This document shows, in pieces, positions 12,165 to 22,127 of a stretch of 64,000 nt of DNA. Below the pieces are notes generated by a model, which saw only the letters and a program-made list of their open reading frames with translations, ran no database searches and was not told where the DNA came from. The stretch lies in contig CM034546.1 of NCBI GenBank assembly GCA_020055645.1, positions 31,186,001 to 31,250,000 of the forward strand, given 5' to 3'. Made by a program: the position numbers and the translations under genes. How positions within the stretch are numbered: the first letter of the stretch is position 1; each line of letters opens with the position of its first letter. This stretch comes from Tomocerus qinae. Its lineage: Eukaryota > Arthropoda > Collembola > Entomobryomorpha > Tomoceridae.

Positions 12165-12629
12165 ATTATGAGTCTGCCGCTGCTCTACTGTAGTAACAGC
12201 AGACTCATAATAATTTTAGGGGAATGTGGATGTAATGTTGTATGTGTATTACTGAATATTAAATAATAATATAATATGAATTATGATTCAATGTATCTCG
12301 GGGTTAGGTTTCGTGCTTGCCCAATCAATCCAATTGCCAATAGACTTCCGTAGTATAGTTTAAAGAAAGCACAATTTAATATGACAGTTACTTAATTGAC
12401 AAAGATCAGAATTGAATTTAGAATGTAAGAAATACTGGAGAAGACGAGGTTCTCAGTGTTGGTGCAATGGCTGACCGAATGGAAGTGTAGGCTGAAGCTG
12501 AGCAGCATGTCGACTACTACGACAATTTGTATTTCCTTTGCTGGAAGGAATGTTAGGGTGGAGGGAACGGCGCACTAGACTGTTCGCTCCTTTTAGTGTA
12601 TGAATTGTGGGGAGCTCTGCTCTCTAACA
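12165..12629 (-). repeat. 5' LTR of the retrotransposon
   Basis: A 465-base repeat, the promoter-bearing end in element orientation, nearly identical to 7803-8266. It is followed by the second AATAT duplication and then by the rest of the receptor gene. Confidence 0.9.
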
Positions 12630-13802
12630 AATATTTCTTCAAAAGATGATTCTTAAGTGGTATGATTGTTATAAAGTAAATGATACTACTATACCCCGAA
12701 TTAGCAATCCAATAGATAAAAAAGTTACCCGCGTATGTAATGATTCATATATTAAAAAAACATTCGACCAAGTTAACGAAAGTACAACCGAAGTAGCTAT
12801 TGCGCATTTTTTAATTGCGGCGGACTCTTGTGTTTTTGAACTGCAATGCTGGCTAAGACATTTATATGATGATCCATTATTAGTTAGAAACTTAGCATCA
12901 CAAGCAATTGAGAATATACACAAAAAATTCTATACGCTACCTGGACATGCTTATAACAATCCACAAAAATGGATTTCAGAATGTAATAATTCTGTATTGA
13001 TTGCTAAGAGCTCTCATTTGCATCGATTTCTAAACGATTCTCTTTGGAATCCGGAAAGTGGAGGAATCCAGCCCAAAAAAACTTTATATCGTGGAAAAGA
13101 CATTAATTTCTTGGCAATTCCCATTTTCGCAATAATTTCAAGTGATAAAATACCATTGATGACTCCGTTTCTAAAAAGAAATTTGTTTGCAGCCAGCCAT
13201 TCTGGTATTTTCAATATCTGGGTCGACAATTTCAGAAGACATAACTTTACGGAATGTAAAACCTGCTGGGACAATTCCCCTCGACCTGTGTCATTCTACA
13301 ACTCGAATGTGTTTACTATATTTTTTATTGCCTTGTGTGTTTCCTTGCCTTTTACATTAACATTTCTGTGGGAGATCAGAGTTTTCATAAAGGTTGCCCT
13401 AATTACATATATTTCAAGCATTTTTCATGATATTACTAACTTAATGTGTCTTAGACCCGTCAAGACTAAAAAGCTTGCTAGGTGGTTTGTAGGGTGAGGT
13501 GCTCTACTCTAATATGAGGGCTTTTAGGCTTGTCGGCGTCAGGCCCTACTACAAAGCAAATAGAGGAATAAGCTTGAACTAGCGTTTTACGTTAAATTGA
13601 GTAGCTACAATAAAATTTTTGGCGTCAAATTGATTAACATAAATCAAAAGAAGGTCAAATTGAAATCACGGAGGTTTCTTTCAACGGTTCACCCAAATGC
13701 CTACCAGGGTCGCAAGTGTCAGACTTTCCAACTTGACCTCCAACAGAACTCACAAAAAACGTTGGAGGATACACATGTAACGGCTTTCAAAATTAGGTTG
13801 GA

Positions 13803-13937
13803 GTAAGGCAGTGGTTACACAAATACCCATCAATGTAATTGTTTTAATTGGGTTAGGTTAGGTCCCTCGAAAGCGGGTCCTGGCATTCTTTGTGTATTTC
13901 ATGGCGCGATATTTTAAATTGGCAACCACTGTCTTAT
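13803..13937. mobile_element. Small TIR element, family with copies near 16571 and 60344
   Basis: Ends TAAGGCAGTGGTT and AACCACTGTCTTA form inverted repeats about 130 bases apart. The body has GGTTAGGTTAGGTCCCT. Related copies are at 60344-60475 (complete) and 16571-16650 (left part only). Confidence 0.7.
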
Positions 13938-14000
13938 GAATTAAGTATTACAATGCTGAAATTTTTTTAGTATTACAGTACTTGCACACCCGTTATTTTG

Positions 14001-14136
14001 TTAGAAATTAGTGTTTAAGCCATCAGGTGTATTCAGTAAAGATAAAAAATTTATTCGATGGTCAATTCAGGAATCGAACCTGAGTACTTTCAATATCCGG
14101 TCTACTCATATCACCAAGTCCGCCACTAATTTCTAA
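14001..14136 (-). repeat. tRNA-like segment bounded by 13-bp inverted repeats
   Basis: On the minus strand a perfect T-arm (TCAGG-TTCGATT-CCTGA) and an upstream A-box-like stretch (TTGGTGATATGAG) are present, but the two ends do not pair as an acceptor stem. Instead the segment is enclosed by TTAGAAATTAGTG and its exact complement. It reads as a tRNA-derived mobile relic (SINE-like) rather than a working tRNA gene. Confidence 0.5.
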
Positions 14137-14771
14137 TGCTGAGAATCTTTCTTGCGTGGATGTTTGCTTTTATGTATTACCACAGACAAAATAAAATAAG
14201 CAGGTACGTCATGTCCTACCAATTATATTACAGTATTTATGTGAGACACCCCAAAGGCATTGCTGGCAGTTAGCAACTAATTAAATAAACAAAATACATT
14301 TACCACAAAATGCTCATCATCTCAAAATGCCTGTGTACACTATATTTTATGATATTTTACATACTATAGATTACACATTATCCCACATACTATATAATAT
14401 AGGTAGTCTAAACAGAGTTGTACAAAACGTCCATGCAAGACTAATTATACATTCATTCTTTGTCTTGGGGCAGGATCTCAATAAAGTACATTCATCCTAA
14501 TTTACTTTTGGCACTCCTTCTAATTCAGTTTACTCACTCGATCATAATTCTCCGATTTCGGACATCAAGCGTACATGATTCACTCATTGCAATCACGTGC
14601 ACGTAGTTATATACAAATACAAATACCAGAGCACAATAGTGACGATTAAATATGTCAATGCTAACACTGAAGGTAAAGTTAGGTATAATTGGGCTTGTTA
14701 GAATCTAAAACGACTTAAGGTTCATCCTTTAGCTTGCATGGAAAACTTGTCAACTTAGATTCTAAAATGTG

Positions 14772-14996
14772 GCCGTTCTACAACAGCTACAGAGTCGAAA
14801 AATACCTCGTTGAAAAGCTAAAGAAATAATTTGGTTCGTGGAGGTCCACAAGGTCGCAATTTTAATTTCATTAAACACATATCCCCTCTTATGGGGAATC
14901 AGGGTACAGATATAGAATACAGCGGACCGCCACGGACCAAGTTATCATCCGACATTTCCAACGAGCTCTTATTTGACTTTGTAGCTGTTGTAGTTC
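14772..14996. repeat. Inverted-repeat element
   Basis: Two arms of about 75 bases, beginning CTACAACAGCTACA and ending TGTAGCTGTTGTAG, are imperfect inverted copies around a 75-base centre. There is no coding content. It resembles a foldback MITE. Confidence 0.65.
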
Positions 14997-16017
14997 AGCC
15001 TTAAACCGTCACAAAAGGTCATAATGATGACCCCATAACTAGACTAAATAAAAATCCTCAATCTTATGAATTGAGATGGCCTTAGAAGTGCGAGCGTTGG
15101 TGTGTAGGTGGTGAGCTAGCTAAGCTTCCATGTGCATTGCATTGCATGTTGCATTGTACCTCTACATCACCAGCAGCAAGAGCTAATACCTTTACTTGCT
15201 AACGCTATTCCTGGTCTCGACGATGTATTCGTACTGCCTTGGGGGCATACCTAGTTTTTATGAGGATTAGCCCGTCTATCCCATAGTGTAAAATCTTAAC
15301 TCTTGGATTGCCGTTAAACTTTACAAATTTTGAAGCGGGATGTATGAGTAATGATGTACTCTCTGATCACTGATCTGAACTCTGAACCGGATTTTGTTTA
15401 CTGCAAAAGTTAAGGTAATAAAAATTAAATGTTTTAATATATATTTTTATTATTCATGTTGCATTTTGTGTTTCCCATCTTTGGCAAGATTCTAGATCAT
15501 TCGATAGAATCAAGCTATAATATTTATAGCATCAGAGAGCTAATATATGATTCATAAATTATAATGATAATTAGTCTGACTGGTGAACTAATACAAAATT
15601 ATTTTTAATCTATAGTGCGATGTAAAGTTGATGTTGACGATTTGACAGAAGTCTCTAAGTTTTTGACGCGAGGACAGATTTTTCGGAGCATTACTGGAGA
15701 AACAGTTGTACTTCATGTCAAGTGGACAACTTAGGTGAGTAATAATTTATTTAAGTAAATTGTGCATTGGAATCTAAATTGTTTCTTTTAAAATAAAATG
15801 TTAGTACCATATTATTCTTTAACAATGTAACATGAATTGCGATACATGTTATCATGATCTGATCAGTATAGTCCTCCTAGTAGATGTAGTTTAATTCCAC
15901 TGCCGAAAATTAGACAAACTCAATGTTTATGTTCAATATCAGTATTCATTTGAGGAAAGTTTAAAAGAAAAAAATGTATAATAATGACATGTATAATATT
16001 TTGATGTATTTGGTTAG

Positions 16018-16359
16018 CGTTTCTGCTGTATTTGATTCCGTCTTCGTTGTACTGCCTGTACAACAATTTGGCCTACACCAACCTCGTGATATTTGACCCC
16101 ACCACGTACTTTCTCCTCCTCCAACTCAGAGTGGTCGTCACCGGCATAGTCTTTCAGGCAAGTACCATTATAGCTAGTGATAATGATGTCAAGTATAGTA
16201 ATAATAATATAATAATATTATTGTTTGTATTAGGTTCTGTTTTCCCGACAGCTGACTCGTCACCAGTGGGTGTCTCTGCTGTGCCTGACTGTCGCGTGCA
16301 TGATAAAGGAATTCAATTCGTCGAAACTGTCGCTCAGCCTCAACTCGGGAATAATGTAA
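16018..16359 (+). pseudogene. Nucleotide-sugar transporter (SLC35 type) gene fragment, two exons
   Basis: Exon 16018-16157 reads FLLYLIPSSLYCLYNNLAYTN and onward through FDPTTYFLLLQLRVVVTGIVFQ; exon 16234-16359 begins VLFSRQLTRHQWVSLLCLTV. This is the NNL...DPTTY...QLR...QW pattern of Golgi nucleotide-sugar transporters (SLC35A group, antiporters exchanging UDP-sugars for UMP). The 76-base intron has a GC donor (CAG|GCAAGT) and a TTTGTATTAG acceptor, phase 0. Only about 85 residues in the middle of a usual 320-400 are present; no convincing exon is seen in the several kilobases either side. The exons are clearly richer in G+C than their surroundings. It may be an isolated duplicated fragment, or two exons of a gene with unusually long introns; I lean to a fragment. 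Confidence 0.65.
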
Positions 16360-17000
16360 TGTAATAATAATGCTTTACTATAATAATAGTTTTCTGAATT
16401 TCTGATCATAATCTTCTGAATTTCGATTACAACGACCCGAATTTACATCAATGTGTTTATGTCGCTCGTCAGTGATTTGCATGAAATATCTTTTCATTGG
16501 TGGACGAATTTTGCTTGTAGCCAATAGGATTACAGATTTTTATGACAACATATTGTATAAATTTAGATTGAAGTAAGGTAGTGGTTGCACAAATACATAT
16601 CAATGTTATTGTCTTAATTAGGTTAGGTTAGGTCCCTCCAAATCGGGTCCTTTCAAAATGAGAAAAGAGTAGACCCTTCTCAATACTCTTCCAAATTGCG
16701 ATCTCTCACTAGATAATGGGATCATCCCTATCACGTGTCGTTGCTTTGCAACTGATAGTGTATAGGGATGATACGCAAAGGGAAGGCTTTCATTCAATTT
16801 TGTGTTTTTGCGGTGCCGGGATGGAAGGGACATTCATATACAATGATTACATAATTCTTACCCCAAATGATAATAATATTTTATGATAATTGTAGAAAAT
16901 AAAACAATTACATTGCGTTATTCAGATAAATTCATCTCCTCTATATAGGAATACACTTTCTGTCTGTGTCTGTCTGTCTGGTTATCCACATTCACGATAC

Positions 17001-19202
17001 TGTCGTAACCATTAGTTCTGACAGTGATTCAAATTCTGACTACATTTTTGCCCCTCTCTGATTGGTTCAAATTTTTTGTAATCAGCCAATGAAATTGCAG
17101 ATTTCATTTACAGAAATCTATATGATTTCCAAAATGAATCTTAAGGGGTAGAATTTAATGAAGGAAATACCGTGAGTAGCGAATATTATGCACTCTTGAT
17201 AAAGAAATAATATTGGGTTGGGATGAACACTAAATCCGAATCTCATTACAACCTCATTCACATGAACATAGTTGAGTTGTTGGAAGCGTTTGTGAATTAA
17301 AACTTTGAATAAATCTTATTTGTTATACATTATCAGAAATTATTTGGCAGGTATAGTCTTTGTAAATGGAAAACAGAGATACGAAAGAGTACGTTTTAAG
17401 ACAAAATGTTTTATTTTACTGAATATCCCAAATAATTTCTGATAATGCATATCATATGCATAAGACTTATTCCAAAATTTTAATCCACAGGTATTCTTCC
17501 AAAAACTCGACTATGCTCATGCGAATGAGGTTGCAATGAGATTCGGATTTAGTATTCATCCTAATATTCATTTCTTTGTCATGAGTGCATAACATTCGAT
17601 ATTCAAGGTACTGTTCAAATCATGAGTAGTGATAATAATATAGTGATTCAACTTTTGACTACATTTTTGCCTCTCTCTGATTGGTCCAAATTTTTTGTCA
17701 GTAGCCAATGAAATTGCAGATATCATTTTCATAAATCTATATGATTTCCAAAATACATTTTAAGGGGTAGAATTTAATGAAGTAAATACCGTGAATAGCA
17801 AATACTATGCCCTCATGACAAAGAAATGAATAATGGGATGAATACTAAATCCAAATCTCATTGCAACCTCATTCGCAAGAACATAGTTTGTAAAGTGAGT
17901 TGCATACTCATTGATCATTGCATTATTTAAGTGGTAGTCGTAATTTCATTATTATTGTATGTAGCTGCATCCAGTGTGTCTTGTATATTGTATAACAAAA
18001 GCTATCGAGTATTGATGTGCTTTCTCATTCCGAAGTTTCTAGTTTCTATCAAATCAAGTGCTATATGTATGTTGCTTGTAATAAGATCCAATTAGCAATT
18101 TTCTCTGATATAAATGAGGAAATATTCAGTAAAATAAAAAGTTTATTGTCTTCAAACGTATATTTTCGTATCTCGGTTCTATGTTTACGAAGACTATTCC
18201 TTCCAACTATGACAATGTAAAACAAATAAGAATTCCTTTAAAGTTTTAATCCACAAGATTACTTCCAACAATTCAACTATGTTCATGCGAATGAGGTTGC
18301 AATGAGATTCGGATTTAGTATTCATCCCATTATTCATTTCTTTGTCATGAGTGCATAGTATTTGCTATTCACGGTATTTGCTTCATTAAATTCTATCCCT
18401 TAAAATGCATTTTGGAAATCATATAGATTTATGAAAATGAAATTTGCAATTTCATTGGCTAGTGACAAAATATTTGGACCAATCAGAGAGAGGCAAAAAT
18501 GTAGTCAAAAGTTGAATCACTATCACAACTCATGATTTGGACAGCATTTGCTTCATTAAATTCTATCCCTTAAGAGGTAGGTATGGTTTCTAATGACGAT
18601 TGGGCTTGACTATCATATTCGCTCTTAACTTTTTTGGGAAACTTGGATCTAGTCCGAGAATATTGTTCGTAGAAAGACGAAGTTGGTCTCTAAAAACGCA
18701 GAAAATGTCAATTTATAGCAGCTTGCACTTAGATTTCTACCTTTTACCTTCGTTTGCGAGTTATTGCAATTTTAATTAATATCTCGTAACCAGAGGTAAA
18801 AATTAGGAATCTAAGTGCAAGCTGCTATAAATTGACTATTTCTGCGTTTTTAGAGACCAACTTCGTCTTTCTACGACCAATATTCTCGGACTAGATCCAA
18901 GTTTCCCAAAAAATCGTCACTTTTATGCCCTATTCATTTTGCTGTATTGTCATAGAGTAAATTTCTATGGCTCTGTGTATTTTAAATCGTAGCCATAGAT
19001 ACTTCCCCATTACCTGCCCCTCATTGAATTTCCCCGTATTTTGAACCACCCCTGAACCTTAAAATGCATTTTGGAAATCATATAGATTTATGCAAATGAA
19101 ATCTACAATTTCATTGGCTAATGTCAAAAAATTTGGACCAATCAGAGAGGGGCAAAAATGTAGTCAGAATTTGAATCACTGTCAGAACTAATGGTTACGA
19201 CA
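17001..19202. mobile_element. Nested palindromic MITE cluster
   Basis: The outer ends (17001-17147 and 19057-19202) are inverted copies starting TGTCGTAACCATTAGTTCTG. A related, complete inner palindromic copy (about 17614-18538, ends CAAATCATGAGT) sits inside, and a different foldback element (18574-19058) interrupts the right half. Subunits containing ATGAGATTCGGATTTAGTAT appear four times in alternating orientation. No protein is encoded. Confidence 0.7.
18574..19058. mobile_element. Foldback MITE with TTAA target duplication
   Basis: Arms at 18631-18748 and 18784-18911 are nearly perfect inverted copies of about 120 bases (GGGAAACTTGGATCTAGTCC). The element is bounded by TTAA on both sides (18570-18573 and 19059-19062), the target used by piggyBac and Kolobok transposases. 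It lies inside the palindromic cluster and splits its ATCCCTTAAAATGC sequence. Confidence 0.65.
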
Positions 19203-19229
19203 ATAACTTTAGAATGGTTGAATGGTTGG

Positions 19230-19790
19230 AGCTATTCAAATCTTCTAGCTATCAAATCAACATAAAATCAAAATTGATTAATGTTGAATATCAAAATCAA
19301 CCGAAGAGCAACATTGATTAATGTTGACTATGAAAATCAACCGAAATCAAAATTGATTAATGTTGACTATGATAATCAACAGAAAATCAAACTTGATTAT
19401 TGTTGACACTGAAAATCAACAGAAAATCTAAATTTATTAATTTTGACTATGAAAATTAACAGAAAATCAAAATTTACTAATTTTAACTATGGAAATCAAC
19501 ATAAAATCAAAATTAATCAATTTTGGCTATGAAAATCAACATAAAATCCAAAATTGATTAATTTTTGACTATGCAAATTAACATAAATTAGAATTGATTA
19601 ATGTTGAGTATAAAATCAAGTCAAAATCAAAATTGATTAATGTTGAGTATGAAAATCAACAGAAAATAAAAATTGATTAATATTGAGTATAAAAGTCAAA
19701 AGAAAATAAAAATTGATTAATGTTGACAATGAAAATCTATGGAGAAATTATCGGTAAATATTAATTATCAAAATCAATAGAAATTAGAAA
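19230..19790. repeat. AT-rich minisatellite, about 39-40 bp unit
   Basis: About a dozen diverged copies of a unit containing GATTAATGTTGACTATGAAA and ATCAACAGAAAATC. The same unit occurs in opposite orientation at 61140-62045. Confidence 0.8.
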
Positions 19791-20513
19791 ATTGCAAGTT
19801 TGACTATAAAATGGAATATAAATCCAAAATAGATTTATTTCCGTTTTCTAATAGTGCTTTTTGGTTTTATTTGCTTTATTATAAAATCTCAAATTTGGTA
19901 GAAGCAGATTGAAATATTTTATACTATCTATCCAACAATTTATAGGAAACGCCATTGAACTATTTAATGTCCATTTAATGCTAAATTTTCACTTTGACTA
20001 TCAAAATAAACACAAAGTGAGCGCGCGGTTTCTCAGCAACCAATGGATCATTGATTTACCCCAAATTCAATAGGGATCGTCAGTGGACCATATTTACATG
20101 TATCCTAGGGTACAAATCGATGCTTCGATTTCGACCATAATTCGATTAAATTCGGCCGAATATTCGAAAATATCGAAGCGAATAGTTTGTTTTCGATGGC
20201 TAGTCAATAAATGTTGAAAATAAGCTTGAAATGAATTGGGTTATGTTGGTAAATGAATTGGTTTATGTTGGTAAATGAACTACAACAAATTAAATGGTTC
20301 AGTACTCTTGACTAAGTCCCTGTGTCAGTCACTGTCATGTCGTCTTCCAGATTAGCTATATTTATACTCCCGAGTGTAAATGTAAGTGGGTGGGAGTAAG
20401 GGCCATACGATAATATTTCGATGGTCACTGTAATCTCTTCTCAAAGACAAACGATCCGATAATCTTTCGGAGGAATTAATCTCATTTATATGTAATGTCC
20501 ATCTTAATGTCAA

Positions 20514-20655
20514 CTTTTTGGTGATAAAGAGTCGTACTTTTACAATTTAATGACTTTTTGGTGATAAAAAGTCGTACTTTTACAATTTAATGACTTTTTG
20601 GTGATAAAAAGTCACACTTTTACAATTTAATGACTTTTTGGTGATAAAAAGTCGT
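20514..20655. repeat. 40-bp tandem repeat, about 3.5 copies
   Basis: A unit of exactly 40 bases containing GACTTTTTGGTGATAAAAAG is repeated with very few changes. Confidence 0.85.
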
Positions 20656-20799
20656 TCGTCACTGTTATTGTGGATAGAGAACACTTCTTTTAATACTTCA
20701 GTCACAAGTTTGGTAATCTTCCATCTTGTTTCTGAAGTTAGATAGCACTTGGGTATATCTCCTTCAAAAAACCATAGTCCCCTAATGGCCGATGGCAAA

Positions 20800-21120
20800 C
20801 ATGCTTGTCACGGTGCATTAGGGGTGACGGCTATGGTGGGGTGTTACAGTCAATCGAACGATTGTGCACCCCGGCTAAAGGCTACCACAAGGTACTACCA
20901 AGGCCGATTAGGGTGCAGGTAATGATATTTGGTTAAGAACCTGTGTCGCATTGGTTAACTTGGCCAATTTGGTAACGAATTGTTGCCAAATTGGGCATAA
21001 ATGAAGCACCAGTGCGACTCTTAACCACCCGTTGGGAGGAGTCGGGCTTCGCTGTATAAGGATCCCTCGGGAGCAGCCCCCCTACCCCGAACAACGGGTT
21101 ACAGTAGGTATGGCCTAGGC
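20800..21120. repeat. GC-richer stretch, probably a repeat fragment
   Basis: About 320 bases with G+C well above the surroundings, including GCACCCCGGCTAAAGGCTAC and GGATCCCTCGGGAGCAGCCC. No frame of note, no tRNA fold. I do not recognise it; it may be part of a longer transposon. Confidence 0.35.
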
Positions 21121-22127
21121 CAAAATGCTTTTTGCTTTTAAATTTAATGCGTTTGCTCTAGATTCATCTATAGAAGAAGAGTTCATTGGTCAAGAACCTT
21201 AATTGAAACATTGGCCAAACCATTTTAGAATAATGGTATATTTGGATTAATGTTAAGCATTGTGTTCCAATTATTGACGTATGCCATTATAATGATTTTT
21301 GGATAGAAATAATTGTCACACAATGTGGAACAAGAAGAAATGAACAGACTAAACATTTACCAAACCTTTTTAAAATAATGGTATATTTGGACAAATGGAA
21401 GTCATTAAGAAAAGATGTATCATCTACGAAAGAAGTTTTTAAATGATTTAGTTATCGGTTAATCACGTTATGTTACTTAATATAAGCAAATAAACCTTAA
21501 TTAAAATTTAATTAAAGTGAAGAATCATTATGAAGGATTTTGTAATAGATTTGTGATTCGTGAGCTTCCCGACATACACTTCCGTTACCGTTTTAAACGC
21601 TCCAACAAAAAACTAAGAGAAAAACAAGATTAAAATGGTAAAGATAATAATGAATTTCTTAGTCAAATTTCATTAAAATTTACTCAAAATTTTGTACAGA
21701 ACAAAAATTGGTTACTACAGGCAGCTCAGCCGATCAGAGACCAGTATATAATCACATCAATACTCTTCAATTCACAAAGCAATTTATTGGTCATGGTCAT
21801 GGTTGTAAGTAATCGGCCAGAGTTATCTGTGCCTTACTTTAGAAAATTAAACGTGAATCCTACTAATCCTATTCTTATTAAATAAATATCCCCCGTGGGG
21901 TGCTTTATGGAAATCAAATAAAATCCATCTACCAATGAAAAGAGATTTTTTCGAGAATTTTTGTTGCTACTGCAAAATGCCGAACTTGCAGTACTAATCA
22001 AATAGGATTTTTGTAAAGGTACTATAGGGGATACGTGTATAATTATTTGTATTTTTTTATTTCAGAAAACTTGATCGAATAGGAGAAGAAAGGTTCACAA
22101 ATACGTAAGCTATTTGTAAGAGCCAAA
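21121..22127. other. Upstream flank of the transposase relic, nothing recognised
   Basis: AT-rich sequence without a recognised gene. The left end of the transposon probably lies here, but I could not find a matching inverted repeat on the other side. Confidence 0.45.

Larger units (their letters stand above)
7803..12629 (-). mobile_element. Gag-only LTR retrotransposon (TR-GAG type), full length
   Basis: A complete element of about 4.8 kb lies antisense to the receptor it splits. It has two LTRs of 464 and 465 bases, a 5-bp target duplication (AATAT at 7798-7802 and 12630-12634), a primer-binding site, one gag gene and a polypurine tract beside the 3' LTR. No protease, reverse transcriptase, RNase H or integrase frame exists, and the 1.2 kb between gag and the 3' LTR shows no eroded pol. 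It therefore looks like a non-autonomous element that keeps its own Gag and borrows enzymes. I see only two differences between the LTRs (a substitution and a one-base indel), which implies a recent insertion. Confidence 0.88.
6221..13497 (+). pseudogene. Ionotropic receptor gene interrupted by an LTR retrotransposon
   Basis: The first part (6221-7802) begins MLQMCILLFAVK, a signal peptide; an in-frame TTG at 6158 lies upstream but the ATG is the likelier start. It carries a long extracellular region, helix M1 near residues 408-427 (WLAIIISVFSTIGFVHGV), a pore-loop segment and helix M3 near 463-482 (LLLMFIVLTNGYKGIVISDI), as in iGluR-derived ionotropic receptors. The frame then runs into the retrotransposon and stops at 7831. 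The second part (12635-13497) supplies the S2 ligand-binding half and helix M4 (VFTIFFIALCVSLPFTLTFLW), ending RWFVG. Removing 7803-12634 (element plus one AATAT duplication) rejoins the two parts in frame as a single 814-residue reading frame with no other lesion, so the insertion is the only visible damage. Confidence 0.87.
13498..16017. other. Intergenic with several small repeats
   Basis: No protein gene recognised. It contains a short TIR element (13803-13937), a tRNA-like segment (14001-14136) and an inverted-repeat element (14772-14996), listed separately. A stretch at 15614-15734 has splice-like borders (TATAG before, GTGAGT after) and can be read in phase into the transporter exon at 16018, but only for about 25 codons, so I do not call it an exon. 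Confidence 0.5.

Noticed and set aside
15614-15734. Possible upstream exon of the transporter fragment
   Set aside because: Only about 25 codons are open in the needed frame and they do not resemble the transporter family.
16618-16833. 71-codon minus-strand frame
   Set aside because: It overlaps the truncated TIR element and a small inverted repeat (ATCATCCCTA) and has no recognisable content.
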